Shown here: one piece after another, positions 7,949-17,402 of the stretch | How positions within the stretch are numbered: position 1 is the first letter of the stretch | Layout of the letters: the number at the start of each line of letters is the position of its first letter | Assembly: GCF_900499005.1 (NCBI RefSeq) | Contig: NZ_LS991316.1 | Location: forward strand, 1,016,496 to 1,080,495 | Direction: 5' to 3' | DNA: 64,000 bases | From: Actinomyces culturomici | Lineage (GTDB): Bacteria; Actinomycetota; Actinomycetes; Actinomycetales; Actinomycetaceae | Program-made: the position numbers and the translations under genes | The notes under the pieces: model-generated | Databases searched by the model: none | What the model saw: the letters and a program-made list of their open reading frames with translations, nothing else | Told to the model about the DNA's origin: nothing

Positions 7949-9172
7949 TCAGACCAGCTCGCGGTAGAGGGCGGCGGTCTTCTCGCCGATCGCGTCCCAG
8001 GAGAACGAATCGCGCGCCCGGGCGAGTCCCGCGGCTCCCATGCGCCGCGCGAGATCGGCGTCGTCGAGGACGGCGATGAGGCGCTCGGCCATGTCGTGCT
8101 CGAACCGCTCGGGGTCGAGCGGCGTGCCGGTCCCGTCGGTCATCTGCTCGATGGGGACGAGGTAACCGGTCTCCCCGTCGACGATGACGTCGGGGATGCC
8201 TCCGGTCGCGGTGCCGACGACGGGCAGTCCGAGCGCCATCGCCTCGAGGTTGACGATCCCGAGGGGCTCGTAGACCGAGGGGGTGATGAAGACGTCGGCC
8301 GCGTCGAGGATCGCGGCGACCTGCGGCTGCGGGAGCATCTCGGTGATGAGGACGACTCCCGAACGGGACGCGGCGAGCTCGGCGACGAGGCCGTCGACCT
8401 CGGCCGCGATCTCGGGCGTGTCAGGGGCGCCCGCGCACAGGACGATCTGGACGTCGTCGGGCAGGAGGCGCGCGGCGCGCAGGAAGTGCGGGAGGCCCTT
8501 CTGGCGGGTGATGCGCCCGACGAAGACGACGGTCCGCCGCTCGGGGTCGATGCCGTGGTCGGCGAGGACCCGGGCCTGGAGCTCCTTCTCCTCCGGCGTC
8601 TCGGGCGCGCGCCACTTCGCGAGGTCGATGCCGTTGTGGATGACGCGGACGCGATCGGGATCGACGGCCGGGTAGCAGCGGAGGATGTCCTCGCGCATGC
8701 CGCGCGAGACGGCGACGATCGCGGCCGCGGCCTCGTAGGCGGTCTTCTCGACGTACGAGGAGACCCGGTAGCCGCCTCCGAGCTGCTCCGCCTTCCACGG
8801 GCGCAGCGGCTCGAGGGAGTGGGCGGAGATGACGTGCGGGACCCCGTGAAGGAGGGAGGAGAGATGTCCGGCGAAGTTCGCGTACCACGTGTGCGAGTGG
8901 ACGAGATCGGTGCCCTCGGTCGCCGAGACCATCTCGAGGTCGACGCCGAGCGTTCGCAGGGCCGCGTTCGCGCCCTCGAGCTCGGCGATCTCGGGGTGTC
9001 CGACGACGCCGGGATCCCCGCCCGGGGCTCCCGGCTCGCGCGGCCCGTCGAAGGCCTGGACGCGCAGGTCCTCGATCCTCGGACGGAGGACCTTGGCGAG
9101 CTCGGCGACGTGGACGCCGGCCCCTCCGTAGACGTGCGGCGGGTATTCGCGTGTGAGGAGGTCGACGCGCAT
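7949..9172 (-). CDS. glgA: GT4-family glycogen/maltose-1-phosphate glucosyltransferase (GlgA/GlgM type)
   Basis: A 407-residue GT-B glycosyltransferase (family GT4), starting REYPPHVYGGAGVHV with the nucleotide-sugar domain at the C-terminus (FVGRITRQKG, and the E-x7-E region VYEPLGIVNLEA). It uses ADP-glucose to extend glucan, or, as shown for the mycobacterial orthologue Rv1212c, to make maltose-1-phosphate. It is much shorter than GT5 glycogen synthases. It is divergent from glgC, the enzyme that makes ADP-glucose, as in mycobacteria. The ATG has GGAAGG 7 bases upstream. Confidence 0.9.
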   Translation of the reverse strand: MRVDLLTREYPPHVYGGAGVHVAELAKVLRPRIEDLRVQAFDGPREPGAPGGDPGVVGHPEIAELEGANAALRTLGVDLEMVSATEGTDLVHSHTWYANFAGHLSSLLHGVPHVISAHSLEPLRPWKAEQLGGGYRVSSYVEKTAYEAAAAIVAVSRGMREDILRCYPAVDPDRVRVIHNGIDLAKWRAPETPEEKELQARVLADHGIDPERRTVVFVGRITRQKGLPHFLRAARLLPDDVQIVLCAGAPDTPEIAAEVDGLVAELAASRSGVVLITEMLPQPQVAAILDAADVFITPSVYEPLGIVNLEAMALGLPVVGTATGGIPDVIVDGETGYLVPIEQMTDGTGTPLDPERFEHDMAERLIAVLDDADLARRMGAAGLARARDSFSWDAIGEKTAALYRELV

Positions 9173-9330
9173 GAGGGTGCCTTCCGAGGAGGACGGATCG
9201 ATCCGGACAAGACTATCGCGTCGTGACGGGAGTCACGGCAGGTCGGATGGGATGGCCGGGAAAACGTGCACCCGCAAATGTGATCGGCGCCACGCTGTGG
9301 GATATCGCTGCGCGTCAGCGGCGCCGCCCC

Positions 9331-9336
9331 TACTCT
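9331..9336 (+). promoter_or_regulatory. -10 box TACTCT of glgC
   Basis: TACTCT ends 7 bases before the glgC ATG at 9344 and there is no ribosome site, so the transcript is probably leaderless. The 171-base gap between the divergent glycogen genes (9173-9343) holds this promoter and, by position, the one for the glycosyltransferase; no clear operator was seen in it. Confidence 0.45.
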
Positions 9337-9343
9337 TGGGGCC

Positions 9344-10582
9344 ATGGCGAAGAACCACGTACTCGCAATCGTCCTCGCAGGCGGAGAGGGCAAGCGACTC
9401 ATGCCGCTGACCAACGACCGCGCGAAGCCCGCAGTCCCCTTCGGGGGCCATTTCCGTCTCATCGACTTCGCGCTGTCGAACATCGTGAACTCCGGCTATC
9501 TCAAGATCGTCGTCCTCACGCAGTACAAGTCGCACTCGCTCGACCGGCACGTGACGAAGACCTGGTACACGTCGCCGCTCCTCGGCAACTTCATCGCGCC
9601 GGTCCCCGCCCAGCAGCGCCGCGGACCGCACTGGTACCTCGGCAGCGCGGACGCGATCTACCAGTCGCTCAACATCGTCGACGACGAGCAGCCCGACTAC
9701 ATCGTCATCATCGGCGCGGACAACATCTACCGGATGGACTTCTCCGCGATGGTCGAGCACCACAAGGCCTCCGGCCTGCCCGCGACCGTCGCCGGCATCC
9801 GCCAGCCGATCGAGATCGCCCCCTCGCTCGGCGTCATCGACTCCGAGGGCGGCGTCATCAAGGAGTTCCTCGAGAAGCCCGCGAATCCCGTGGGCCTTCC
9901 CGACGACCCGACGAAGGTGCTCGCCTCGATGGGCAACTACGTCTTCACGACGAAGGACCTCGTCGCGGCGCTGCGCGAGGATGCGCACGATCCCGACTCG
10001 AAGCACGACATGGGCGGGAACATCATCCCGTGGTTCGTCGCCCGCGGGGAGTGCGGCGTCTACGACTTCCAGGACAACGACGTGCCGGGCTCGACCGACC
10101 GCGACCGCGACTACTGGCGCGACGTCGGCACGCTCGACGCGTACTACGACGCGAACATGGACCTCATCTCCGTCCACCCGGTGTTCAACCTCTACAACCG
10201 CGAGTGGCCGACGATGACGATGATCGACGGGTCGCTCCCCCCGGCGAAGTTCGTCTACGGCGAGGAGCACTCCCGCATGGGGCACGCCGTCGACTCCTTC
10301 GTGTCGCCCGGCGTCATCATCTCCGGCGGCGAGGTCTACCACTCGATCGTGTCCCCGAACTCCTACGTCCACTCGTGGGCGCAGGTCACCGACTCCGTCC
10401 TCATGCACGGATGCCGGATCGGGCGCCACGCGGTCGTCGCGAAGTCGATCCTCGACAAGAACGTCGTCCTCGAGGAGGGCGCCGTCGTCGGCCTCGATCA
10501 CGAGCGCGATCGCGAGCGCGGCTTCACCGTCACGGAGTCGGGCATCACGATCGTCCCCAAGGGCATGGTCGTCACCCGGTGA
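9344..10582 (+). CDS. glgC: Glucose-1-phosphate adenylyltransferase (ADP-glucose pyrophosphorylase)
   Basis: A 412-residue enzyme that makes ADP-glucose from ATP and glucose-1-phosphate for glycogen synthesis. The nucleotidyltransferase domain has LAGGEGKRL (about 12-20), KPAVPFGG, the WYLGSADA segment and GADNIYRMD; the C-terminal part (about 300-405) is a left-handed beta-helix with hexapeptide-like repeats. Length is typical. It stands divergent from the ADP-glucose-using glycosyltransferase and overlaps serB by 4 bases (GTGA). Confidence 0.97.
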   Translation: MAKNHVLAIVLAGGEGKRLMPLTNDRAKPAVPFGGHFRLIDFALSNIVNSGYLKIVVLTQYKSHSLDRHVTKTWYTSPLLGNFIAPVPAQQRRGPHWYLGSADAIYQSLNIVDDEQPDYIVIIGADNIYRMDFSAMVEHHKASGLPATVAGIRQPIEIAPSLGVIDSEGGVIKEFLEKPANPVGLPDDPTKVLASMGNYVFTTKDLVAALREDAHDPDSKHDMGGNIIPWFVARGECGVYDFQDNDVPGSTDRDRDYWRDVGTLDAYYDANMDLISVHPVFNLYNREWPTMTMIDGSLPPAKFVYGEEHSRMGHAVDSFVSPGVIISGGEVYHSIVSPNSYVHSWAQVTDSVLMHGCRIGRHAVVAKSILDKNVVLEEGAVVGLDHERDRERGFTVTESGITIVPKGMVVTR

Positions 10583-11277
10583 GCGCGGGACCCGAGGCGC
10601 TCCTCCCGACCGCCGCGTCGCTCGGGAGGACGCCCCAGACCCCTGCGCCCCGGCTCCTCGTCACCGACGTCGACTCGACGCTCATCGCCGAGGAGGTCAT
10701 CGAGGAGCTCGCCGAGCGCGCGGGCACCCGCGCCCTCGTCGCCGCCGTCACCGCGCGCGCGATGAACGGGGAGATCGACTTCGCCGAGTCGCTGCGCCAG
10801 CGCGTCGCGACCCTCGCGGGCGTCCCGGAGTCGGTGTTCGCCGCCGTCCTCGACAAGATCCACCCGACGCCGGGGGTCCAGGACCTCATCGACGCCGTCC
10901 ACGCCGCGGGCGGATTCTTCGGCGTCGTCTCCGGCGGATTCGAGGAGGTCGTCGGGCCCTTGTGCGCGCGCATGGGCATCGACCACTACCTCGCCAATCG
11001 CCTCGAGGTCTCCGGAGGCGTCCTCACCGGCCGAGTCCTCGGGGACATCGTCACCGCGGACGCGAAGGTCGCGGCGCTCGAGCGGTGGACCGCGGAGCAC
11101 GCGCTCACCCGCGAGGAGACCGTCGCGATCGGCGACGGAGCGAACGACGTGCCGATGATGCGCGCGGCGGGCCTCGGAATCGCCTTCTGCGCGAAGCCCT
11201 CGGTACGCGAGGCCATGGAGCACTCGCTCGACGTCCGCAGACTCGACGTCCTCATCGCACCGCTCGGCCTCGCCTGA
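10579..11277 (+). CDS. serB: Phosphoserine phosphatase SerB
   Basis: A 232-residue HAD-family phosphatase with the DVDSTLI nucleophile motif (about 29-35), SGGFEEV (motif II) and GDGANDVPM (motif IV). It releases serine from phosphoserine, the last step of serine synthesis. It lacks the N-terminal ACT domain found in some longer SerB proteins. The GTG start overlaps the glgC stop as GTGA, so it is probably translated by coupling although serine and glycogen synthesis are not related. Confidence 0.92.
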   Translation: MSAGPEALLPTAASLGRTPQTPAPRLLVTDVDSTLIAEEVIEELAERAGTRALVAAVTARAMNGEIDFAESLRQRVATLAGVPESVFAAVLDKIHPTPGVQDLIDAVHAAGGFFGVVSGGFEEVVGPLCARMGIDHYLANRLEVSGGVLTGRVLGDIVTADAKVAALERWTAEHALTREETVAIGDGANDVPMMRAAGLGIAFCAKPSVREAMEHSLDVRRLDVLIAPLGLA

Positions 11278-11289
11278 GGCCCGCGGCTC

Positions 11290-11823
11290 TCAGCGCTCGC
11301 GCTCTTCGATGACGCGGAGGAGTCCGTCCCAGCCTCTCAGCCACCCGCGCACCCGGTCGACGAGGTCGCGCGGGTACACCTCGCACGTCACCTGCTCGAC
11401 CGCGAGCTCCTCGACGTCCCACCAGCGCTGCTCGTCGATGACGTCGCGCTCGAGGTCGGTCCAGCCGTCGTCGGTCAACGCGCGTGCGCGCGTGCGCCCG
11501 AGGAAGAACCACTCGTCCTGGCGCCCGGTGACGGAGAGGAAGTCGAACTCGGCGCGGCGGTAGAGGACCGGGCCGACGAGGCCCTCCGGATCGAGCCGGA
11601 TGCCGGTCTCCTCGAAGAGTTCGCGGACGGCGGCCTCGCGCGGGCTCTCCCCCGCCATGATCCCGCCGCCGATCGTGAACCACCACTGCCGCTCGGGCTG
11701 GTCGCGATCGTGCCCCTGTGCGAGGAGGAGCCGGTCCGATTCGTCGAAGAGGACGACGCGCGCGGCCTCGCGGTGCGGGAAGCCGTCGGCGTCGAGCGGC
11801 CACTCGTCGCCGAGGGCGCTCAT
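11290..11823 (-). CDS. NUDIX hydrolase
   Basis: A 177-residue protein with one NUDIX domain. The Nudix box GGIMAGESPREAAVREL..EETG fits GX5EX7REUXEEXGU (about 56-78). An acidic WWDVEEL segment follows. Substrate unknown; a nucleoside diphosphate derivative is usual. The ATG overlaps the PrsW stop (ATGA). A NUDIX gene also lies near the phosphatidylinositol gene group in mycobacteria, so the position fits an old neighbourhood. Confidence 0.88.
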   Translation of the reverse strand: MSALGDEWPLDADGFPHREAARVVLFDESDRLLLAQGHDRDQPERQWWFTIGGGIMAGESPREAAVRELFEETGIRLDPEGLVGPVLYRRAEFDFLSVTGRQDEWFFLGRTRARALTDDGWTDLERDVIDEQRWWDVEELAVEQVTCEVYPRDLVDRVRGWLRGWDGLLRVIEERER

Positions 11824-13079
11824 CGCCGCCTCCCGTTCGCCGATGCGGCGACCTCGACGAGTCGGAGGAACTCCTCGCGGTGCCCGGTCGCCGCGCGCAG
11901 GAGGTCCCTGTCGGCCTCGACGCGACCGGGCCTCGGCCCGAGCCGCTCCTGCATCCGCTGATCGAGCCCGAGCGCGGCGATTTCGCCGAGGAAGGCGGCC
12001 ATCGCGCGCGACGCGTCCTTGCCCCCGCCGCGCGCCCAGCGGCGGGCCGTGCGACGACCGTGCGCATCGGCGACCATGTCGACCTCGGCGGGCAGGATCC
12101 ACCCCGTGCGGACGTACGGGACGAGGCCCTCGCGGATCGAGCGCGCCTCGCGGTTCGAGAGGACGAGAAGGGCGGTCATCCACAGAGCGAAGAAGGGGAC
12201 CTCGAAGAGGACGTAGTTCGACAGCCACGAGGAGACGTCGCCCGAACCGAAGAAGTTCCACATCGAGTGGGTGGCGACGGCGAGGCAACAGCCGAGGATC
12301 ACGGTCGCGACCCTTCCGATGGAGGTGCGCGAGCGGACGACCGCCCAGGCGAGCGCCATGCCGGTGAAAGAGGTCGCCATCGGGTGGACGAAGGGGCTGA
12401 GGACGCCGCGGAGGATGAGGGTCACCGTGAGGGCCGCCTGGCCCTGGGTCGACGCCTGGAGGAAGTACTGCATGTTCTCGATGAACGCGAATCCCGCGCC
12501 GGAGAACCCCGCGTAGACGACGCCGTCGAGGAGCGAGTGGATCGTGTTGCGTCGCGCGAGCACGATGAGGAGGACGCCCGCCGCCTTCATCGTCTCCTCG
12601 GCGAGAGGGGCGACGACGACCGCGGTGAAGCGCATCGCCTCCGTCTCGTCGCCGAGGACGAGAGAGGCGTTGAGGAGAACCGCGGAGTTGACGATCGACG
12701 CGACGATGATCGCGACGCCCGCGCCCCAGGCGAAGGCGACGCCGCGCGTCCACCAGGGCTCGGACTCCCATCGGTCGATGTAGAGGAGCACGGCGATGAC
12801 GACGACGAGCGGAAGGGCCGCGAGGACGGCGACGTGCGCGACCGTGTAGGCGTCTGCGAGCGAGAGGTAACCGATGATCGAGGCGACGATGCAGAGGATC
12901 CCGATGACGGAGAGGACGACCTCGAACCACGGGAAGCGGCGCTTCGCGCGCGGGACGTCCCACAGGGGCGCGGCCCGTCCGGGCTCGGGACGCTCGACGG
13001 CGGCGCGCGAGGCGTCGGGGCGGATCCGCGCGAGGCGGAACTCCTCCCCCGGTCCCGTCGACGCGGATTCGGCGGTCAT
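11820..13079 (-). CDS. PrsW-family intramembrane metalloprotease
   Basis: A 419-residue protein with about 8 membrane segments between residues 45 and 300 and a cytoplasmic C-terminal tail (about 300-419). PrsW hallmarks are APLAEETMKA (the EE pair), ENMQYF, HPMATSFTG and ATHSMWNF, which supply the metal-binding Glu and His residues. In Bacillus PrsW cleaves an anti-sigma factor; the substrate here is unknown and no anti-sigma factor lies nearby. It lies between the phosphatidylinositol-phosphate synthase gene and the NUDIX gene, where mycobacteria carry acyltransferase PatA and mannosyltransferase PimA. Confidence 0.88.
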   Translation of the reverse strand: MTAESASTGPGEEFRLARIRPDASRAAVERPEPGRAAPLWDVPRAKRRFPWFEVVLSVIGILCIVASIIGYLSLADAYTVAHVAVLAALPLVVVIAVLLYIDRWESEPWWTRGVAFAWGAGVAIIVASIVNSAVLLNASLVLGDETEAMRFTAVVVAPLAEETMKAAGVLLIVLARRNTIHSLLDGVVYAGFSGAGFAFIENMQYFLQASTQGQAALTVTLILRGVLSPFVHPMATSFTGMALAWAVVRSRTSIGRVATVILGCCLAVATHSMWNFFGSGDVSSWLSNYVLFEVPFFALWMTALLVLSNREARSIREGLVPYVRTGWILPAEVDMVADAHGRRTARRWARGGGKDASRAMAAFLGEIAALGLDQRMQERLGPRPGRVEADRDLLRAATGHREEFLRLVEVAASANGRRR

Positions 13080-13098
13080 GGTCGTCCTGGCCCCCGCT

Positions 13099-13725
13099 TC
13101 AGCGGGACTCGGTCCTCAGGGAGCGGGCGGTGAAGGCGATGCGCTGGACGACAGTGATGAGCGACCCGAGCGCGACCCAGCCGAGACCGACGACGAGCCA
13201 CCAGTCGCCCCACCCGAAGTCGGCGAAGGCGGCGCCCGCGAGTCCGGCGATGAGGCGGTCCGTGCGCTCGGCGATCCCGACCTTCGCCTCGACGCCGACG
13301 GACTCGGCGCGCGCCCTCGCGTAGGGCACCGCGCCCGCGCCGACGATCGCGGCGAGACCGAGCGCGATCGCCCAGGCGCGGGCCGCTCCGGGCTCGAGAC
13401 CGAACACCGCCCAGGCGGTGAGCGAGGCGAAGACGGCGCCGTCGGCGAGACGGTCGAGCGTCGAATCGAGGAACGCGCCGAAGCGCGTCCCGCCCGTCGT
13501 CATCCGGGCGAGCGTCCCGTCGACCGAGTCCATGAAGAGGACGACGGCGAGGCCGAGGGCGCCCTGCCACACGTGCCCGAAGGGGATCGTCGAAACGGCG
13601 ATCGCGATCGAGACGATCGTGCCGGTGATCGTCACCTGGTCGGGGGTGACGCCGAGGCGCGCGAGGACGCGCGCGAGCGGCGTGAAGATCGTCCGGGTGA
13701 TCGAGCGCCCGTGGTTGCCGAGCAT
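13099..13725 (-). CDS. pgsA: CDP-alcohol phosphatidyltransferase, probable phosphatidylinositol-phosphate synthase
   Basis: A 208-residue membrane enzyme with the CDP-alcohol motif DSVDGTLAR...GAFLDSTLD (fits DX2DGX2ARX8GX3DX3D), and the LADGAVF segment close to the SDGAVF of mycobacterial PgsA1. That similarity and the HIT-pgsA order point to phosphatidylinositol-phosphate synthase (CDP-diacylglycerol plus inositol phosphate) rather than phosphatidylglycerol-phosphate synthase. It overlaps the HIT gene stop by one base (TGATG). Confidence 0.85.
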   Translation of the reverse strand: MLGNHGRSITRTIFTPLARVLARLGVTPDQVTITGTIVSIAIAVSTIPFGHVWQGALGLAVVLFMDSVDGTLARMTTGGTRFGAFLDSTLDRLADGAVFASLTAWAVFGLEPGAARAWAIALGLAAIVGAGAVPYARARAESVGVEAKVGIAERTDRLIAGLAGAAFADFGWGDWWLVVGLGWVALGSLITVVQRIAFTARSLRTESR

Positions 13726-14291
13726 CAGTCCTCCTTCGGCCAGGCGTTCTCGAGGAGCTCGCGGGCGTCCTCGAGGAGCTGCGGCACGGCCTTCGTCCGC
13801 GCGATGATCGGGAGGAAGTTCGCGTCCCCGAGCCAGCGCGGCACGACGTGCTGGTGGAGGTGGGCGGCGATGCCGGCGCCCGCGACCTCCCCCTGGTTCA
13901 TCCCGAGGTTGAACCCCTGGGGCCCCGACACCTCCCGGAGCACCCGCATCGCCGTCGCCGTCAACTCGCCGAGCTCGACGCGCTCGTCCTCGGCGAGATC
14001 CGTGTAGTCGGACACGTGACGATACGGGCAGACGAGGAGGTGCCCCGAGTTGTAGGGGAAGAGATTCATGAGGACGAAGCACGTCCGCCCTCGATGCACG
14101 ACGAGGCCCTCGGCGTCCGATTTGCCGGGTGCCGCGCAGAACGGGCACGCGGTGCCCGACGAGTCCGCGGGCTTGCCCTCCCCGTTGATGTACGCCATTC
14201 GATAGGGCGTCCAGAAACGGGAGAAGGCGTCCGGGACGCCCGCCAGCGCGCGGGCGTCCTCGGTCGGCAGGGCCGCGCCGTCCCCGTTCAT
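13725..14291 (-). CDS. HIT-domain protein (AP4A-phosphorylase-like)
   Basis: A 188-residue histidine-triad protein. The HLHQHVVPRW motif (about 149-158) gives the triad with the catalytic middle His, and CPFC near residue 49-52 is a zinc half-site common in this branch. The mycobacterial orthologue in the same place (Rv2613c) has been described as a diadenosine tetraphosphate phosphorylase. The ATG at 14291 begins one base after the thrS stop. Confidence 0.88.
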   Translation of the reverse strand: MNGDGAALPTEDARALAGVPDAFSRFWTPYRMAYINGEGKPADSSGTACPFCAAPGKSDAEGLVVHRGRTCFVLMNLFPYNSGHLLVCPYRHVSDYTDLAEDERVELGELTATAMRVLREVSGPQGFNLGMNQGEVAGAGIAAHLHQHVVPRWLGDANFLPIIARTKAVPQLLEDARELLENAWPKED

Positions 14292-14292
14292 C

Positions 14293-16320
14293 TCAGTCGC
14301 CGACCTCGAAGAGGTCGGAGTTCGAGCGCGACCGCACGTGCGCGACGATCCGCGCCACGGCCTCGTCGACCGGAACGCCGTTGTCCTGCGAGCCGTCGCG
14401 GAAGCGGAAGGAGACCGCGCCCGCCTCGACGTCCTCGCCGCCGGCGATGAGCGTGAAGGGGACCTTCTCCTTCGAGGCATTGCGGATCTTCTTGCCGAAG
14501 CGGTCGTCGGAGTGGTCGACCTCGACGCGGATTCCCTCGGCGCGAAGCGTGGCGGCGACCTCGTCGACGTAGTCGTCGAAGGCCTCGGCGACGGGCACGA
14601 GCTTCACCTGGACGGGCGCGAGCCACGCCGGGAAGGCGCCCGCGTAGTGCTCGGTGAGAACGCCGATGAAGCGCTCGACCGAGCCGAGCTTCGCGGAGTG
14701 GAGCATGATCGGGCGCTGGCGGGAGCCGTCGGCGGCCGTGTACTCGAGGTCGAAGCGGTCGGGCTGGTTGAAGTCGTACTGGATCGTCGACATCTGCCAG
14801 GTGCGGCCGATGGCGTCCTTCACCTGGACGGACACCTTCGGGCCGTAGAAGGCGGCGCCGCCCGGATCGGGGACGAGGTCGAGGCCCGTCGAGGCGCAGA
14901 CCTCCTCGAGGGTGCGGGTCGCGGCCTCCCAGTCCTCGTCCGAGCCGATGAACTTGTCCTTGTGAGCGCCGTCCTCGTCGCGGGTCGAGAGCTCGAGGTA
15001 GAAGTCGGTGAGGCCGAAGGCCTTGAGGATCGAGAGGAAGAACTCGATCTGCTTCTCGATCTCGGCGGGGGCCTGCTCGCGCGTGCAGTAGGTGTGCGAG
15101 TCGTCCTGGGTGAAGCCGCGCATGCGGGTGAGGCCGTGGACGACGCCGGACTTCTCGTAGCGGTAGTCGTGGCCCATCTCGAAGAAGCGGAGCGGGAGCT
15201 CGCGGTAGGAGCGCCCGCGCGATCGGAAGATGAGGTTGTGCATCGGGCAGTTCATGGCCTTGAGGTAGTACTCCTGGCCTGCCTTCGTCACATTGCCCTC
15301 GGCGTCCGTCTCCTCGTCGACGCTCATCGGGGGGAACATCGTGTCCGCGTAGTACGGGAGGTGGCCCGAGGTGTGGAAGAGCCCGCCCTTCGAGATCTCC
15401 GGAGTGTGGACGAAGTCGAAGCCGGCGCGCTCGTGGCGCTCGATGACGTACTTCTCGATCTCGTGGCGCAGGATGCCGCCCTTGGGGTGGAAGACGACGA
15501 GGCCGGGGCCGATCTCCTCGGGGAAGGAGAACAGGTCGAGCTCGGCGCCGAGTCGGCGGTGGTCGCGGCGCTCGGCCTCCTTGATCCGCTCCTGGTGGGC
15601 GACGAGGTCCTCCTTCGACTTCCACGCGGTGCCGTAGATGCGCTGGAGGGAGTCGTTCGCCTGATCGCCCTTCCAGTAGGCCGACGACGACTTCGTGAGG
15701 GCGAAGCCGTTGCCGATGAGGCGGGTGCTCGGAAGGTGGGGGCCCCGGCAGAGGTCCTTCCACGCGACGGTGCCGTCGCGGCGGACGTTGTCGTACATCG
15801 TGAGCTCGGCGCCGCCGACCTCGACGCTCGCGCCCTCGGCGCCGTGGCCCTTCGTCGTCACGAGCTCGAGCTTGTAGGGCTGGTCGGCGAGTTCGACGCG
15901 GGCCTCGTCCTCGGTGATCGTACGGCGACGGAAGGTCTGGCCCTCCTTGACGATGCGCTTCATCCGCTTCTCGAGCTCGCGGAGGAGCTCGGGGGTGACG
16001 GCGTCGATGTTGCCGAAGTCGTAGTAGAAGCCGTCGGTGATGAACGGCCCGATGCCGAGATCGACGTCCGGGAAGAGGTCCTGGACGGCCTGGGCGAGGA
16101 CGTGGGTCGTCGAGTGGCGGAGGATGTCGAGGCCCGCCTGCGAGTCGAGCGTGATCGCCTCGACCGTCGTGCCGGCCTCGAGCGGGGTCTCGAGATCCTT
16201 GGAGACGCCGTCGACGCTCAGCGCCACGACCTCGGAGCGGGAGTCGTACCACGTCGTGCCCGTGGTGCCCTCCTCCACCTGCACTGGGGCGCCATCGATG
16301 ACGAGCTCGATCACGGGCAC
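14293..16320 (-). CDS. thrS: Threonyl-tRNA synthetase
   Basis: A 675-residue class II aminoacyl-tRNA synthetase that charges tRNA-Thr. Domains in order are TGS (1-60), the editing domain (about 65-220, with [10 protein letters not shown] zinc/editing residues), the catalytic core (about 270-530, with [28 protein letters not shown] and [13 protein letters not shown]) and the anticodon-binding domain. The GTG at 16320 follows AAGGAGG by 5 bases and was chosen over the upstream extension. No T-box leader was seen in the 30-base leader. Confidence 0.97.
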   Translation of the reverse strand: MPVIELVIDGAPVQVEEGTTGTTWYDSRSEVVALSVDGVSKDLETPLEAGTTVEAITLDSQAGLDILRHSTTHVLAQAVQDLFPDVDLGIGPFITDGFYYDFGNIDAVTPELLRELEKRMKRIVKEGQTFRRRTITEDEARVELADQPYKLELVTTKGHGAEGASVEVGGAELTMYDNVRRDGTVAWKDLCRGPHLPSTRLIGNGFALTKSSSAYWKGDQANDSLQRIYGTAWKSKEDLVAHQERIKEAERRDHRRLGAELDLFSFPEEIGPGLVVFHPKGGILRHEIEKYVIERHERAGFDFVHTPEISKGGLFHTSGHLPYYADTMFPPMSVDEETDAEGNVTKAGQEYYLKAMNCPMHNLIFRSRGRSYRELPLRFFEMGHDYRYEKSGVVHGLTRMRGFTQDDSHTYCTREQAPAEIEKQIEFFLSILKAFGLTDFYLELSTRDEDGAHKDKFIGSDEDWEAATRTLEEVCASTGLDLVPDPGGAAFYGPKVSVQVKDAIGRTWQMSTIQYDFNQPDRFDLEYTAADGSRQRPIMLHSAKLGSVERFIGVLTEHYAGAFPAWLAPVQVKLVPVAEAFDDYVDEVAATLRAEGIRVEVDHSDDRFGKKIRNASKEKVPFTLIAGGEDVEAGAVSFRFRDGSQDNGVPVDEAVARIVAHVRSRSNSDLFEVGD

Positions 16321-16357
16321 GGGGTCCTCCTTGGGTCGGTGGCGGTTGAACGCCCCG

Positions 16358-16363
16358 AGTCTA
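16358..16363 (-). promoter_or_regulatory. -10 box TAGACT of thrS
   Basis: TAGACT on the minus strand would start the thrS mRNA near 16351, giving a leader of about 30 bases with an AAGGAGG site. It is close to the stop of the FemABX gene upstream (16370), so thrS probably has its own promoter. Confidence 0.35.
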
Positions 16364-16369
16364 CTCGCC

Positions 16370-17392
16370 TCAGCGCGCGGGGCGCAGACGGCGCTTGAGG
16401 GCGAGAAGGGAGCGGGCGAGCGCGTACTGGGACTTCGAGACGGGCATGTCCCAGGCTCCCGCGACGTCGGTGAAGTGGTTGGCGAAGGAGCGCTTGTACT
16501 TGCCGACGGTGAAGAGGCAGGGGACGCGCGGCGAATGGACGCCGCGCAGGTCGAGGCCCTCGTAGCCCTCGGCGCCGAGCCGCGCCGCGACGTCGAAGTC
16601 GAGGAGCTGGGCGCATCCGAGGGCCCGTGCCTTCGCCGAGGACGCCCCGTACTCGGCCTGCGCCTTCTTGCCGTTGAGAAGGACGATGTCCCAGCACAGG
16701 AGGGCGCCCGAGGCGTCGCGGGCCGCGAAGACGCGCGCGTGCTCGGGTCCGAGCGACTCGAGGAGGGCGACGTAGACGCTCGCCGGGTGGGGGCGGAAGC
16801 CGTCGCGCTTCGCCGTCTCGACAAGGACGGAGTAGTACTCGGCGAAAGCGGCGGCGGACAGACCGGTCTCCTCGTGGAGGGTGATGCCCTCCGCCTCGGC
16901 CTTCGCGCGCGACCGGCGGATCCGACGGCGCCCGTCGGTCGACATCGTCTCGAGGATCGATTCGGGGGTCCCGCCGGAGGAGTCGATGACGACCGTCCGG
17001 TCGAAGGTCACCGTTTGGAGGACGTCGTCGAGGTCGGGGGCGGAGTACCAGGCGTGGAGCCGGACGAAGACGATCCCCTTGTCGCGCTCCTTCACGTGGG
17101 CGCGCAGGTCGGCGCGCATGGCCGCCTCGCGCTCGGGCGTCGGCTCCTTGATCCACACGGGGCCGTTCTTCGCCCAGAGGTAGCGGAAGTTGCGGAGCCT
17201 GTGCTCGTAGAGCGCGATGAGGGCGGCGCACTTGTCGCCCTCGTACCACCCGAGGAGCCCCCACAGGCCGTGGCCCTGGGAGCGCGAGAAGGCCTCCCAG
17301 TGCTCGGACTGCTCGATCGGGAGACCGCCGATCCCCGATGCGGCGCGACGCATCTCGTCGGCGCTGAGTTCGGCGATTCGGGTGGTGGGCAT
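16370..17392 (-). CDS. FemABX peptidyltransferase 1 (lipid II cross-bridge enzyme)
   Basis: A 340-residue protein of the FemABX family with the double-GNAT fold: an N-terminal half opening with [16 protein letters not shown] and a [12 protein letters not shown] segment, a basic helical region ([15 protein letters not shown]) near residue 160, and a C-terminal half ending [10 protein letters not shown]. These enzymes move an amino acid from aminoacyl-tRNA to the side-chain amine of the stem peptide in lipid II. The amino acid cannot be read from sequence. The ATG at 17392 is preferred over 17398 because AAAGGA abuts the latter. It begins 10 bases after the ATP-grasp gene, so they are probably cotranscribed. 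Confidence 0.88.
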   Translation of the reverse strand: MPTTRIAELSADEMRRAASGIGGLPIEQSEHWEAFSRSQGHGLWGLLGWYEGDKCAALIALYEHRLRNFRYLWAKNGPVWIKEPTPEREAAMRADLRAHVKERDKGIVFVRLHAWYSAPDLDDVLQTVTFDRTVVIDSSGGTPESILETMSTDGRRRIRRSRAKAEAEGITLHEETGLSAAAFAEYYSVLVETAKRDGFRPHPASVYVALLESLGPEHARVFAARDASGALLCWDIVLLNGKKAQAEYGASSAKARALGCAQLLDFDVAARLGAEGYEGLDLRGVHSPRVPCLFTVGKYKRSFANHFTDVAGAWDMPVSKSQYALARSLLALKRRLRPAR

Positions 17393-17402
17393 GGGCATCC
17401 TT

